64,000 bases of DNA. It comes from Gnetum montanum (Eukaryota; Streptophyta; Gnetopsida; Gnetales; Gnetaceae). Every line of letters starts with the position of its first letter. Position 1 is the stretch's first letter. A model generated the notes under the pieces. It was not told the origin of the DNA. It saw only the letters and a program-made list of their open reading frames with translations, and did no database searches. This document shows positions 21,800-33,850 of this stretch, piece by piece. The DNA is taken from contig MNCI01001898.1 of NCBI GenBank assembly GCA_015680685.1, positions 99,626 through 163,625 of the forward strand, in the 5' to 3' direction. Position numbers and translations under genes: made by a program.

Positions 21800-22739
21800 T
21801 GTATGTTTTTCTTCTCTTCTCTGAGTTCTGTTTGTAGGATGACACCCAAGGTGATCATGCAAAGGCATATCTCATCATAGTGGCAAGTCACCACATTGTT
21901 TTGATGTGCATGATTAGAATAGTGAAGCCTCTCAAGAGTGCACATCCATACTACCCCTCTATAACCTACCTACATCCATCCCTATGTCTCAATTCTCTTG
22001 CATTCCCCCACATAGCCAAAATTGCAAACCTCTCTAGCACTCACATGATTTAAACACATGGCAACCTTTTAAAGTTAAATGATAGAGCCCAAGGCAAATG
22101 TAACACAAGTTTTCTCATCGAGAGCCTCTATTGGCTCATCAAAGCCCAAACAGATGTAACATAAGTCATTCCGAGGAGGAAACACCTATCCTATAGATGC
22201 AACACAATTACATCAAAGAAAAGCCCATTAGGTGGCACATAGTCCACCTAATGGAAAGCATCTTGCAGTTAGCATTCAGCAATGTGCAAAACCCAAAGCA
22301 GGTTGGCCTCATAGCCAAAAATAAAAAAAACAAAAAAAGGAAAAGGGGAAAAAGTGTGTCCCCAAGAAAATCAACAACACTACAATTTCGCAACCAGCCT
22401 AGCCCTAAATTCACCCAGATTCTCTCATGAGCACTCTAATGAGAGGTCAACATTTTAGGGATAATCCATCCTAGTGCCATGGTCACCGTTAGCCATGTTG
22501 ACTCTACACCTTGCATCATGACATCCTATTTGCATTTCATCTTCCCTTTTATTTCCAACATGTTACCTACACCCTTTACTCCCAACATACCAATACTGTC
22601 AGCACTCTTGAGCATGGTGCAATGACATCTAATCAAGTACTGATGAGAAATGTTGGTGCCATGCCTACTGCAATGTTTTGTCATTCTTTTTCAATGTTTC
22701 TTGGGCTACTCCTCCAAATATCAACAAAGAGGAACCAAT
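21800..22739 (+). other. E2 3' internal region
   Basis: No coding signal was seen. The 77-residue frame at 22197-22430 is Lys-rich low-complexity sequence from an A-rich tract. Its end should contain the polypurine tract and the TG start of the right LTR, possibly TGTTGGTG near 22650. Confidence 0.4.
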
Positions 22740-24090
22740 GAAACACCATCAAATTTGGAGTACTAAATCTCGACTACAAATTTTCCTAAGTACTAGAATG
22801 AGGCCACTTTCTACAAATTTTTCTAAGTGCTAGGACTATGCTCTCCACTACCCTAGAGCATAGTTAGCTCAGTGGAGAGTGTAGTCAACTCCAAAAATTG
22901 ATCTTTTTCAATTTTCTTAAGTGTCAGCATGAAGCAAGAAGCCAACTTAGTAGAGAGTAGAGAGTGTTGGAATTACACTCTCCACTGACCCAAAGCATAG
23001 TCAACTCAGTAGAGAGTATAGTCAACAAAAGGCCAATTTTGCAAATTTTTCTAAGTGTCAAGCTGGTCGTTGTAGATTTTTCTAAGTGCTAAGACTATGC
23101 TCTCCACTACCCTGAAGCATAGTCAAGCATAGTTAGCATGGAAGCTTAGTTTTTACAAAATTTTCTAAGTGATGAGACTATGCTCTCCACTGCCTTTGAG
23201 CATAGTCAAGCATAATTAGCTTGAAGGACTAGTTTTCTGCAGATTTCTTCTAACTATCAAGACTACGCTCTCCACCAACCGAAAGCATAGTCAAGTGTAG
23301 TTAACTGGTAGCTAGTTTCTACAAGTTTTGAAAAGTGCTAGGACTACACTCACCCTTAGTTGAGAGTGTAGCTAGCCTCCAATGGAGAGCATAGTTAGCA
23401 CGTAGCTAGTTTTTGCAAAAAAAATTCTAAGTGTGGGACTATGCTCTCCCCTAGTCTAGAGTGTAGTCAATGAGAATAGCCTCCAAAGGCCTCCACACTA
23501 TAGAACTAGCATTCAACTCAACTCTACCTCACCTCCAGCAAGCATGATCAACAAGTTGCATTTATTTTTTTCCCCCCCCCCCCCCCTCTCTATCCCCACT
23601 CAAGATAGTGAAGAGTGTAGTCTCAAAAATTGCAATTTCTTTAGGTACACTATGGTCTTCTCAGTACTTGTACATGCAATTGGCAACATATTCATAGTCC
23701 CACAGTCTTACAAAAACCATTAGAGCACAGCAAAGCATAACATCATTTGCCTCACTGGATAGCATAGTTGGGTGACGGCATAGTCCCAATCGTCCCACTA
23801 CCACATGTTAGTCTCTCTACATTTTAGTCAACCCTAACCCTATAAATACCCTTGCACCCCCAACATTTTAGGGGTTGGTATTTTGAAATTTTGGAAAATT
23901 TTGAGGCACATTGGCATTTTGGCATTTTGGGCAAATAAAAGTCCAAAGGCACACCAACAAACTAGAGAGAGGTAGAGTTGCACACCACAGGCCACTGCAA
24001 CCCCATCGTAACTCGATAAAACACCGTAGCCCATGGTACACTGTGGTGGTCAACTTGGTAGGCACAGACACCACAACAAGCACCAATCTT
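22740..24090 (+). repeat. E2 right LTR, truncated, with hairpin array
   Basis: This is the partner of 14990-16243. Hairpin units start near 22833, 22971, 23091, 23178, 23262, 23340 and 23437. The unit at 22834-22865 has 11-base arms that pair perfectly except for the last base. A C-run lies at about 23573-23588. The TATA box is at 23841-23848. The match to the left LTR ends at CCAATCTTCAT, where E3 LTR sequence begins. Confidence 0.8.
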
Positions 24091-24786
24091 CATAGTTGTA
24101 GTGGAGCTCTTGCAATTTTGTCATTTGAAAGTTAGAATATTTTTTAAAGTGACCATAGTATATTTGAGCACTATTGTACTTGAGCACAGTAGTGTGTGTA
24201 GCAATAAACGAAAGCTTTTTGATAAACCTTACAATACTTTGAAATAGATTAATTATTTATTTATGCATTTAATGCATTATGTAAATTTCTTTAATGCTTA
24301 GAGTAATTAATCTAAATTAAGCTAGATTAAATAGAAATTAATTAAGCACATAAGTATAACCACTTCAAGCATATGCTTGGTGCTTGGTAATCCCAATAAC
24401 ACTTAATGTTTGGTAACCTAGTAGCATTTTAGCGTATTCAGGATGTGTACAACAAGTGGGAATGGATGCTTATGTTAGAATTAGTTAGGTGTATCTAGTT
24501 AGATTAAATTAACAATTTAATTACTTTCTTTTTATTCATTATTCTTTATGCCTAGGTAACTTAAAACATAAATCATAAAAATGATAAAAATCATATGCCT
24601 CAGTTACATTTAACCATACCTTTGCATTTCATAAGTGTAATTGAGAAGACAATGATTACAATTTTTAGTTTCACTTCTTAGAGACTAGTGTGCTTAGAAG
24701 GCTATAAGTCCATGGAATTTGACCATATTGCACATGAATACTAGTGATTCATATGGTTAGGCATAGGGTCTACTCGTTGCTCATCA
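24091..24786 (+). repeat. E3 5' LTR, 5'-truncated
   Basis: It aligns with 34576-35297 from CATAGTTGTAG onward and lacks about the first 155 bp. It keeps the polyadenylation-like AATAAACG near 24204 and the GGTAATCCC/GGTAACCTAGTA repeats, and ends in GCTCATCA. Confidence 0.85.
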
Positions 24787-24787
24787 T

Positions 24788-24805
24788 TGGTGCCATTGCC
24801 AAGGA
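24788..24805 (+). promoter_or_regulatory. E3 primer binding site
   Basis: TGGTGCCATTGCCAAGGA follows the LTR end by one base. It is the closest in this window to the tRNA-Asp-type site of Athila elements, differing by transitions only. Confidence 0.78.
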
Positions 24806-24946
24806 CTTGTAGTTTGATATGTGCACTCTTTAGGACTTAGTGAATATTATTTACAATCATTGGAATGAATCCTAAGGTTACCATCATTTAAAAAATTAAT
24901 AATTACAATTATGATTTAAGCACACTAAATTTTTTTCTAATCCAAA

Positions 24947-25900
24947 ATGTCTTCTTCTCACAAGCATGATGATTCAAAACTACTAGTGCCCCAAGAATTC
25001 AAAGTAGTGTACACTCATCCAAATGAGTTTGTACCTAATTTCACCTTCATCCTACATTAGGATGAGTAGCTAGGATGGAGAGATATAAAGGTCAATGTTG
25101 TGTTACCTCTCAACTGATCTATTCCTGGGATGCTACTCCAAACTCTTAATAGGTTGTGCATCCAAGATCTTCATGATGAATACGTTGTGCAAGATCATGA
25201 CTATCAGGATTATTGTTCCATAGAAACATAATGCAAATGAGATTAGCACCAAGAGAAGCATCATGAAGCTAAGAAGGAGAAACAATTCACCAATCCCTTA
25301 TTCCTACTGAACCAAAATGACAATGAGGATCCTTGCTTTGGGGGTTCTCAACATAAATATTTTCCACCCCTTGAAATTGGTGATGGGGGCTTGAACCCAA
25401 ATCTTCAATCGACTATCAACAATCTAGGTTTAGGCAAAAGTGGAAGTCAAGGCAAGGGCTTGGGCAAAAGTAGAAGTCAAGATAGAAAATTTGATGATCA
25501 TGGCTATGACAAGTAGAAAGAAGCTGACAGACATTGTTATGGATGTGGTCCTCCTCTGTCTTCATCCTCTTCATCTATGTCTTCTTCTTCCTCCTCTAAA
25601 TATGATCAAAACTATAGAGGACAAAAATGTGATGGAGGTGAATGGTGGAACAAAAACATGATGGAGGTGAATAGTGGGACAACAACTATATGAGCAGTAT
25701 CAACAATGAAAACACCCATAGCCATGGGGGATGTTACAACTAAGGCAATAGTACCCTTACAAACAACTAGATCTATACGGGTACTATGTTCAACAACCAA
25801 TGTCTCTACGTGACTCTTCTAGTCATGCTTCTTTTTAGTATCACTAATGCCCTCTAGAGTATTACAAAATTTATTTTCCATCTACTAGAGGGAAAACCCC
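24947..25900 (+). pseudogene. E3 gag N-terminus and linker, gag core deleted
   Basis: ATG at 24947 starts MSSSHKHDDSKLLVPQEFKV. The HQDEQ motif seen in E1 reads H-stop-D-E-stop here, with both Gln codons turned to TAG. After a Ser-rich stretch (about 25560-25600) and a small duplication of GATGGAGGTGAATGGTGG, the sequence jumps near 25640-25700 to THSHGG, which in E1 lies at about 7975. The gag core of E1 (roughly 6700-7950) has no counterpart, so E3 lacks about 1.3 kb. Confidence 0.75.
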
Positions 25901-26279
25901 ATATCCCTATCATCCTCCTCATCCTTCAACACATGCTCCTCCTCCCTCAACCCAAATACCCCTTGCTCCATTCATGTAGGGTGAGATTCTAGACTAGTCA
26001 CAATAACATAATACTACCATGGCCTTTAAGTTACAATCATCTCCTTGGCCTTGGTTCCCACAAAAAACTATTCTTTCAAACCAAGAGCCCTACTAAACCC
26101 TCACCTACTTATTCAACTAGTTTCCATGTATCTCCTTCATTCTTTGCATCCATTCCTTTCAAGATCCCTTCAAACTAAATGCCTCCCAAGATCCGCATAG
26201 TTATGTTAATCCATGTTATACCTATTTGGCTCAAGGATGGCAACCTTCCTAGGAAAAGAGTAGATCCTAGAAGTCCTCT

Positions 26280-26660
26280 CATCTATTTGTAGATTGTTGG
26301 AAATGAGCCATGCAAGGCCCTTCTTAACTCAAGTTCTAAAGTTAATCTAATTTCTCATCAAATGTATAATGCCTAGAACCTTCCTTCTCTTAAGAAGAGC
26401 AACATTCATTTACAATTGGTAGATTAGTCCATGACTATTCCTTTGGGACTAGTGGAGGACATTGTGACCACTGTCTATGGGTGATTGTATCCTACCAATT
26501 TCCTGGTAATCAAAGTTGACAATTGCAAATGGGAATTCCCAATCATTATGGAAAGGACTTGGTTGAGCGCTATTGATGTATAAATGGGCATCAAAGATAT
26601 TTTCCTAGAAATTTTCATGAAAAATGCATTTGGAAAGATCTAGAAGAAATGAGTTCCATG
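26280..26660 (+). pseudogene. E3 retropepsin remnant
   Basis: CKALLNSSSKVNLISHQMYN occurs at about 26315-26370. The catalytic Asp of E1's LLDLG appears as Asn. PLGLVEDIVTTVYG and PIIMERTWLSA follow, the latter with the GRAW Gly changed to Glu. Frames are interrupted by TGA and TAG. The position between gag linker and RT is normal. Confidence 0.75.
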
Positions 26661-26999
26661 CATCGTGTACAACGATACAGGGTGAAACTATGTGTAGAAA
26701 CTCTAGTCTATGAAAAGAGCATTAATGTTTCAATGTAAGCAATGTGAAAATGAGGCAGATATTCAAAGGTGCATGTATGTAGTAGCTATAAAACAGAAGG
26801 GCACATAGTGGCTAACAACTAATTATAAAAGCAGCATACTTTGTATGGAACCTATTGAGAGCTTAACTTGTGCCTATGTTGAAGGCATCAATGAATTGGA
26901 GCTAGTTCATCATGAACTCTCTAATGATGTAAATGATGATACCTATTGGGGAGAGTTGGAAATCCCTAAAAATTTTAAACAAGAGCCCTTAGAGTTGAA
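26661..26999 (+). pseudogene. E3 protease-RT linker
   Basis: The open stretch 26845-27099 reads MEPIESLTCAYVEGINELELVHHE followed by acidic residues and WGELEIPKNF, then leads into RT. E1 has the same segment (about 10050-10195) up to its deletion point. It has no recognised domain and is probably the spacer upstream of the RT fingers. Confidence 0.6.
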
Positions 27000-27720
27000 A
27001 AATCTACCTATCAACATGGAGTATGCATTTTTGAGAAATCTATGTCTTTTGAGAAAATTGAACAACTCCTCAAGGTGGGGTCTATCTATTTTATTATAGA
27101 TAGTGAGTGGGTTAGCCCACTCATGATTATGCCAAAGAAAGATGGCAAGTGGTAGGTATGCATCGACTTTTGGTTGTTGAATATGAAAACATTCAAAGAT
27201 GACTTTCTATTACCATTTGTGGATCAAGTGTTCGATACTATATCTGAGCATTGCTATTATAGCTTTTTGCATGGTTATAGTGGCTATAACCAAATCTAGA
27301 TTACACTAAAGAATTAGGCCAAGGAAACATTCATGAGTTCCTTAGGTACTTTTGCATATTGAAAGATGCCTTTTGGTCTATGCAATGCTCTTGTAACATT
27401 CGAACGCTTGGTCTTGAGCATCTTTCATCAAAAAATTGGTTGCAAGGTAGAAGTATTCATGGATTACTTCTCCACCTATGATGTTACATTTGAGAAAGCC
27501 TTGGACTACCTTGATCAAGTGCTTAAAAGATGTGCGGAGATGAGTCTTTGGCTTAATTGGCAAAAGAGCCATTTGATGGTCCATGAGGGCATTGTACTTG
27601 GGCATAAAATTTCTCAAGAAATGATTAAGGTGGATACTAAAAAGATAAGGATCATCCAAGCAATAGCTAGCCAACTAAAAACCACTAAAGATGTTTAGTC
27701 ATTTTTTGGACACACTAGCT
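27000..27720 (+). pseudogene. E3 reverse transcriptase
   Basis: RT motifs appear in order. SPLMIMPKKDGKW is at about 27118, LPFVDQVFDTISEHCYYSF at about 27211, then HGYSGY, and MPFGLCNALVTFERL at 27366. FMDYFSTYDVTFEKAL begins at 27456, and LNWQKSHLMVHEGIVLGHK at about 27556. The stretch 27366-27698 is open for 110 residues. The catalytic FMDD box is FMDY: the second Asp codon is TAC at 27465-27467. That residue binds the catalytic metal, so this RT would be inactive even without the upstream stops. Confidence 0.9.
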
Positions 27721-27829
27721 ACTATTAGCATTTTATAGAAAATTTCTCTAAGATTGCAAAACCATTCATTGAGCTTACAAAGAAAGATGTTCCATTTATC
27801 TAGACCAAGGAATGCAAAAATACATTCCA

Positions 27830-28250
27830 GAGCCTCAAGAAAAAGCTCATATGGACTCCAATTCTACCATCACCTAATTGTTCTAGACCATTTCATATAA
27901 TAATAGATGCATCAAATTATGTCTTAGGAGTCATGCTTACATATTTGGATGACAAGAAATGTCCATGTTACATTCACTATATAAGCTAAAGCATTCATGG
28001 TGGAGAAAGAGTTGATGGCCATGATGTATGCTTTGGAGAAGTTTAGGTACTATGTACTTGGATATAAGGTGTTTGTGCACATTGACCACAATGCCATTCA
28101 CTTCCTTATAAACAAGCCAATAGTGAGTGTCTCATATCATACAGTGGCTAGTGATCTTGTAGGAGTTTGATCTTACAATGGTAGATTGAAAGGAACTTTG
28201 GAATGTGGTCATTGATCACTTGTCTCGATTACGATGGGATAATATAGAGG
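27830..28250 (+). pseudogene. E3 RNase H
   Basis: Sequence around 27895-27960 corresponds to the first RNase H strand (IDASNYVLGVML). At 27990-28110 AFMVEKELMAMMYALEKFRYY precedes VHIDHNAIHFL, where the IDHNA Asp is kept. It closely resembles E0 1980-2249 on the other strand. Interrupted by TAG/TAA codons. Confidence 0.85.
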
Positions 28251-28259
28251 AGGAGAGCC

Positions 28260-29600
28260 TGCTCTCTGACCAATTTCCTAATGAACTCCTCTTTATAGGT
28301 GTAATAAATGAATAAGTGCCTAATGAACCAAAATGGTATGATGGCATCCTCACTTATCTTATCACTCCAGAGATGCCACAAGATCTGGACTACAAGAAGA
28401 AACAACAATTTCTTCTTTAGAAGAAATGCTTCATGGAACTCCATGAACACCTTTATAATATGTGTGGCGATGGCTTGTTTCATTAGTGTATACCTGATGC
28501 TGATCAATTGCATATTCTTTAGGACACTCATGACGGTCCTTATGGGTATGACTATGCTAGGAGATGCACGATCATTAAGATCCTTATGGTAGGGTATTAT
28601 TGGCCAACCATATTTAGGGATGCCCACCAATTTGTCCACTCTTGTGAACACTATCAACATGATGGTGGGATGACCACTCAAATGGAGGGATCTTAATAGT
28701 GGAGTCAACAACAGGAATCCTTTGACATCTAGGGCATTGACTTCATGGATTCCATCACACCCATGTCAAATGAAAAAGAGTACATAATCATCACTATTGA
28801 TTATTGCATAAAATGGGAAGAAGTATTAGCCATCATCAACTATACATCATCTACTACTATGTGATTTTTACAATAAAATGTTGTAAATAGGTTTAGGGTG
28901 CCACATGCACTAATTTCTGATAGCAGAACCCAATTTACAGGAACTACCTTTTGTAAGCTTATGCAATGCTTGGGGGTTGAATATAAACTAACAATACCCT
29001 ACCACCTCCAAGCCAACAATCAAGTACAAGTTACAAATAGGGAGATCATGAAGATCATGATGAGATCTATTACCAAAGATAGAAGAGAGTAGAGAACAAA
29101 ATTAAATGATGCTCTCTAGGAATACCACTCAACATGGAAACTTCCTATAGGCTACTCTTCCTATGAGCTAGTATACAGAAAATTACCAACTCTACCTATC
29201 CAATCTAAGCTTTGTACACTTTTAATAGCCTATGACTTGGACCTTAACCTTATCCTAGCATAAAAAAAATATTAATCAACCTAAATGTACTCTATGAACA
29301 TTGATTGGTAGCCTTATTCTAAAATGAAGTGCACAAAGCATTCAATAAACAACGCCATGACCTTAGGACAAGAAAAGTGAAATTTCAACCTGGAGATAAG
29401 GTCCTCTACTAGAACCCCACATACATACCTCAATAAACTAAGTTTTAAATTTTAAAGGAAGGGTCTTATATCATTTATAAAACCTTTTCTTTTAGGGCCA
29501 TGTTGATCTATGAACTTGATAGCCCAAACAAAAAGTAGCTGGTCAACACACAACAAGCTAAACCTTTTCACAAACCTAAGCAAGCCAGTTCAACAAATGC
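28260..29600 (+). pseudogene. E3 integrase
   Basis: A zinc-finger region is visible at about 28440-28660, with HEHLYNMCGDGLFH and later FVHSCEHYQ, where the second Cys of the C-x2-C is Tyr. The core reads IDFMDSITPMSNEKEYIIIT (about 28728), then HALISDSRTQFTG (28901; second Asp kept, SDNG changed to SDSR), then NNQVQVTNREI (about 29010), where the catalytic Glu appears as Gln. The C-terminal domain region follows, with VLYxNP near 29402 and QAKPF near 29557. Several TAG stops. Confidence 0.87.
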
Positions 29601-31869
29601 CTCATCAGATGGCCATCTATGCTAATCATTCAAAGTGGGTCCTCAGTTTTTCCTAATTTTTTTACTTTACACTTTTTTATTTTACACTTTCTTTGTTTTA
29701 TACGTTTTTTATTTTACACTTTGTTATTTTTCCAATTTTTTGTTTTATAACATCATTAGTATGTTTTATTTTTCTTGCATATTTTAAAAATTTTTTTATT
29801 TTCCTTTATTTTGATGTAAATTTTTCTTTTTTTTAAATAAAATTGCTTTATTGCCAATAGGACTCATGGTGCTATAGCTATTTGCTAATGGTGGTTTGTA
29901 CTTAACATTTTTGATTGCTACTATCTCATTTCTATTTTTGAATTTTGATGATTGATAACTAAGACAAAGTTTCTTTTTCATGGAATAGGTAGTAAGTCCA
30001 CATCGTCCACCCATCCACAAAGTCTGTGGTTTTCCTTGTTTTGGAAACATGACATCCCTTTCATTTTAATAAAACCTTAACAAACTTTTGATCCTTATAG
30101 TTTCTAGACTTGGAAAGGATTTAAAGGTTTGGAAAGGGTGTGACTTCAAAAAGATTCAAAGCTCTCTATACCTTCTATCATCTTGGATGCAAGTGTGCTT
30201 TTCATGGATCTCTTAACATTTTGTGTTGGCTAATAACAAGAAGTTGAATAAGTCTTTGCATGGTGTGGTTCCCATCCAAAAATCTACAAAAAAATTAAAT
30301 AAAATTTAAAACAAAAATAAATAAATAAATAATGAATGATGAAAATTCAAAGCACACCCCTTAGACACAATAAATGGGCTACAAGCACTAGTTATGGTAC
30401 TAGAAAGACATGTTACCCATGTGTGAAGGCCCCCTCTAATTAAGGCCCTTTCTCGCTTCCTACTTCTCTTTTCTTCAATAAAATGAATAGTGTTTGATCT
30501 ATGGGAGCATTATTATGTCTCAAGAGGATGGATTGGTCTTAGAGTGGTGATGCAAAGTCACTGAATGTGGTTGGTTTTGGTCTAGACTAAGGATGACCTC
30601 TATTGGGTCATTTGACCATGAATTCCATAAGGGACTTTATGTGACTAGGATTGGGAACACTATTTAACTCTATGTATCATCCATTAATGCTTCTATAACT
30701 CACATCATTTTCAGTTATCCATGTTTTCACTTAATTTCTTAGTTTGATGTGTTGAAATTCTTAAATAGATTCTCTAGGTTGGCTCCTTAACTTTTCATAA
30801 TCATTATCAACTATGGGTCCCACAGACTCCTTAGTTGAGGTTATGTAACGGCAAAAAGGACATGTTCTACTATGGGGAGGACCCACTTGCATATCTCATG
30901 ATTTGGTTAGTTAAGTTCCTTACCCTTAGATGTTGTTGTAATCAAATATTTCATGCACTCCATCATGCATCCAATTGTGTGCTCCTCAAGGCATTTTTTT
31001 CTTCATAAAATATCATTCTCTAATAATTTCTCAACTTTTTGAATTTCAAAACCCTCCTCCAATATTTTCATCATTTTCATGGCTTTTTGGGCTTTCATTT
31101 GATCCTCATTTCATCCAGAAACTCCTTATTTTTTATTAGTTTTAACAAAGTCAATGGTGGTTAATCGGCACATTAACTAGGCTTTGTCAACTAGGCTCCA
31201 TCAAAACAATGCAAAAAATCTATAAATACCATCCAACACTTTGAAATTTTCATCATTTTCTTCAAAATGGAAGGGGATTTTTTTGCAATTTTTTATAGTC
31301 AAAAACCTTCCAGAGCTCATAACTTTCACACTGTTTGTCCAAACCACTCTATTCTTTGATCCTATAGCTATTGGAGGTAAGCTCTTAGTCATGGGGTCCA
31401 AAACTTAAGGTTTTTGACAAAAAATTTTCAAAATTTTTCTAACTCCATTAAAGTGTTAATGAATAGAATAATATTAAACCATCAATTTTTGAGATTTTAA
31501 CCCTTCCAACAGACTCCGATAAACCTAAAATTACTTATTAATATTAAAATAAGAATAAAATAGTAATTAAAATAATTAAATCAACCATGATTACAACTTA
31601 GCAAGGTGTAACTTTTCCAAAGAGATAAGGTATCATAATTGTTTGAAGTTACACATTAAATGCTAATTTTTAGTCATGTTGTGGTCACAGATGGCACCAA
31701 GACCAAAATGACCATAGGAAGAAGAACCATCCCAACAAAAGAACAAATGACCTAGAGCTAGAAGGGAGTAACATGACAAGCCCATAAGTAGGAAATAGAA
31801 ACTCATGCAACAAGATATCTTTAGGAGGATCTCAAAGTAGAATCTATTTGAGAAATTCCCAAAGAAGAG
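29601..31869 (+). other. E3 non-coding spacer after pol
   Basis: A T-rich tract (29640-29840) of TTTTAC/TTTTAT runs is shared with E1 and, on the minus strand, with E0. Later parts (29990-30060, 30080-30150, 30840-30930) have counterparts in E1 (10650-10720, 10770-10800, 11440-11530). No convincing frame is open here. The small frames at 29796-30050 and 31201-31401 on the minus strand are shadows. Confidence 0.5.
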
Positions 31870-33850
31870 GCTACTACTAAATAATCTCATCGAGGGAAGG
31901 CACCAAGGCCTGTACCAAGACTTGAGATCACATTTACACAAGCTTCCCTTGATACGATCAAGCCTCATAATGTCCAATGCTTAATTCTCCATGAACTAAA
32001 CTTTGGACCATTCTTAGAAAATGATCCACCAGAAGTTAAGACGTTGTTGCAAAACTCTCCCATGTGGCCAATCATCACTTCTAGTGGGGAGTGGTACATG
32101 GAAGAACCATATCTCTTCTGGAACAATAGAAAGGAAAGAGCCATTATGAGAATCAAGAACATTCAAGCATTCTACTCAATGGAAGCTATTACATAGGCTC
32201 TTAGTTTACTTGATTTTGGAACCCATCTAGTAGAGATCTCCATACAAGTAAACCTAGAAGCAAAAAGGAAGTGAATCCAATAGTGTTATGAGTCTTACTA
32301 TAAGAAGTTTGGCACGCTCACATCGATGGAGTGCATATACTTCAAGATAACAACTTATCACCTCAATTTAACAGTGAGGCCCAACAAGGTGACTATTTTC
32401 TCTACCCATGCATGTGTTGCTTTAAGCAAGAAATTTCTTGTAAACTTTCCATAGCTAATCTATTTGGAGATAAAAGGTGCTTCAAGGAAAATGAACATGG
32501 AAGGAAAACCCTACTCTTTCCATGCCTTATCAGAAAACTTAATAAAAAGTTAGGGATAGTCCACTATGCAAATGATACAATCATGCATGCTCCCATTGCC
32601 TTCTATTTTGAAATGATGAAAAGTAAGACCCCTTCCATGTCAAAGAAAGAGGATCAGCAACTGCCAACTCTATCACCCACTTAAGAAACAACACTAGAGG
32701 CCTGCATTGCCATTAAGTGCCTATGTCAAATTTGAGAGTAGCTCTTGCGAGAGCAAGAGCAACAAGTAGGAACAAGTGGTGGGGATCCATCTATGTGTTA
32801 TCTTGTAATGAGTCACCCTAACAAAGTGGCTCGAACAATTAGTTGGATGAAGGAAGATGGACCAATATTCTTAACCCAAAGAATGCAACTACTTGCAAGG
32901 TTGAATCCTAGTGTCCAAGAGGTAAAGGTGTCTCTCTCGCAACAACAAAAATTTTCAAAAGTCTTTAGGAATGCTGCTATCCTTTTGGTGTGCTTAGAGA
33001 AGGGTGAGGGGGCAAACATCTTGGGGATGTAACACCAAGGATAGGAAACAACAACAGAAGTGGTTGCTGATCAAATCATCAAAGCACTGAAAGCACCTAC
33101 AACATTTGTACCAGATGTTTCTACACTTAGAGATGTGTAGACATTCACAAGAATTGTTAGCAGCTAATTAAGTGCAACCTAGCATGAAGAGTTACTAGAC
33201 CAACTGGTGGGAACTAGACAACTGATTTCAAATATCTTTGATTTTTTATATAACATCACCATAACCCAATTAGACCTACTTGAAGTAAAGGGAAAATGCA
33301 TCACTTTGGAAAGACAACTTGAAATAGCTCAAGCACAAAACCAATTCTTGGCTACAAAGGTTTCCAAATCAAGAGGTTACCTTACTGATCTTACACTCTT
33401 CAACCCTGCATTGATAAGAGATGAAGCTTTTCAATAGCTTCAAGATAGACTTGAACATGTTGAAAAGGAAATGGTGACAGTCATCTTTGACTAGTTTGTG
33501 ATCAAGGCCAAGACATATTTAGTTTAGAAGGACTTGGTCTAAACATGCCTAAAGAATAAGATGTTGACTATAGAGAATCATCACCTATGGAATGTTGATG
33601 TGCAGAAATAGTAGATGCAAAAATTCATCCATCAAAAGTAGAAGCAACTAGCCATGGTAAACATTGACCTAAGGAGATTAATAGCTAAAAATAACAATCT
33701 CTCTATAGAGGAAGTCCATACCTTACACCAAAAATATTTGATTGAGATTGCTTCCTAGAAGAATGAGGCTCTCAAATTTAAGAGAGTCAAGAACCATTAT
33801 AGAGATCAAGTTTGCCTATAAAAGGAAGTTAATGAAAAGCACATTTAGTA
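31870..33850 (+). pseudogene. E3 extra ORF downstream of pol, unrecognised
   Basis: A coding signal spans about 660 codons in sense orientation between pol and the 3' LTR. From about 31885 to 32520 one frame reads with few stops (TFTQASLDTIKPHNVQCLIL, then NSPMWPIITSSGEWYMEEPY). From about 32520 a second frame takes over and stays the same through 33850: LIRKLNKKLGIVHYAND, SGGDPSMCYLVMSHPNKV at about 32770, then GTRQLISNIFDFLYN at 33209. The last third (33209-33830) is rich in Leu, Lys, Glu and Gln with heptad-like spacing (LEVKGKCITLERQLEIAQAQ), suggesting a coiled coil. Most interruptions are TAG. I recognise no domain. The position is where Athila elements can carry an env-like ORF, but I see no signal peptide or membrane anchor. 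Confidence 0.6.

Larger units (their letters stand above)
14776..24090 (+). mobile_element. E2: Ty3/gypsy gag-protease element with hairpin-array LTRs
   Basis: E2 has a long direct repeat at both ends (14990-16243 and 22740-24090), taken as LTRs with extents uncertain by some hundred bases. Inside are a plus-strand retrotransposon gag (17095-18800), a linker-protease frame (19180-20391) and two arrays of short repeats (20790-21650). I found no RT, RNase H or integrase between 20480 and 22640, so it is a non-autonomous gag-PR element. It differs from E0/E1/E3: the gag core, LTR and protease are of another subfamily, perhaps Tat/Ogre-like. The right LTR is cut at 24090. Confidence 0.8.

Noticed and set aside
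15080-23480. CRISPR-like array
   Set aside because: The repeats are imperfect, contain inverted arms, lie in LTRs of a eukaryotic retrotransposon, and have no unique spacers of constant size or cas genes.
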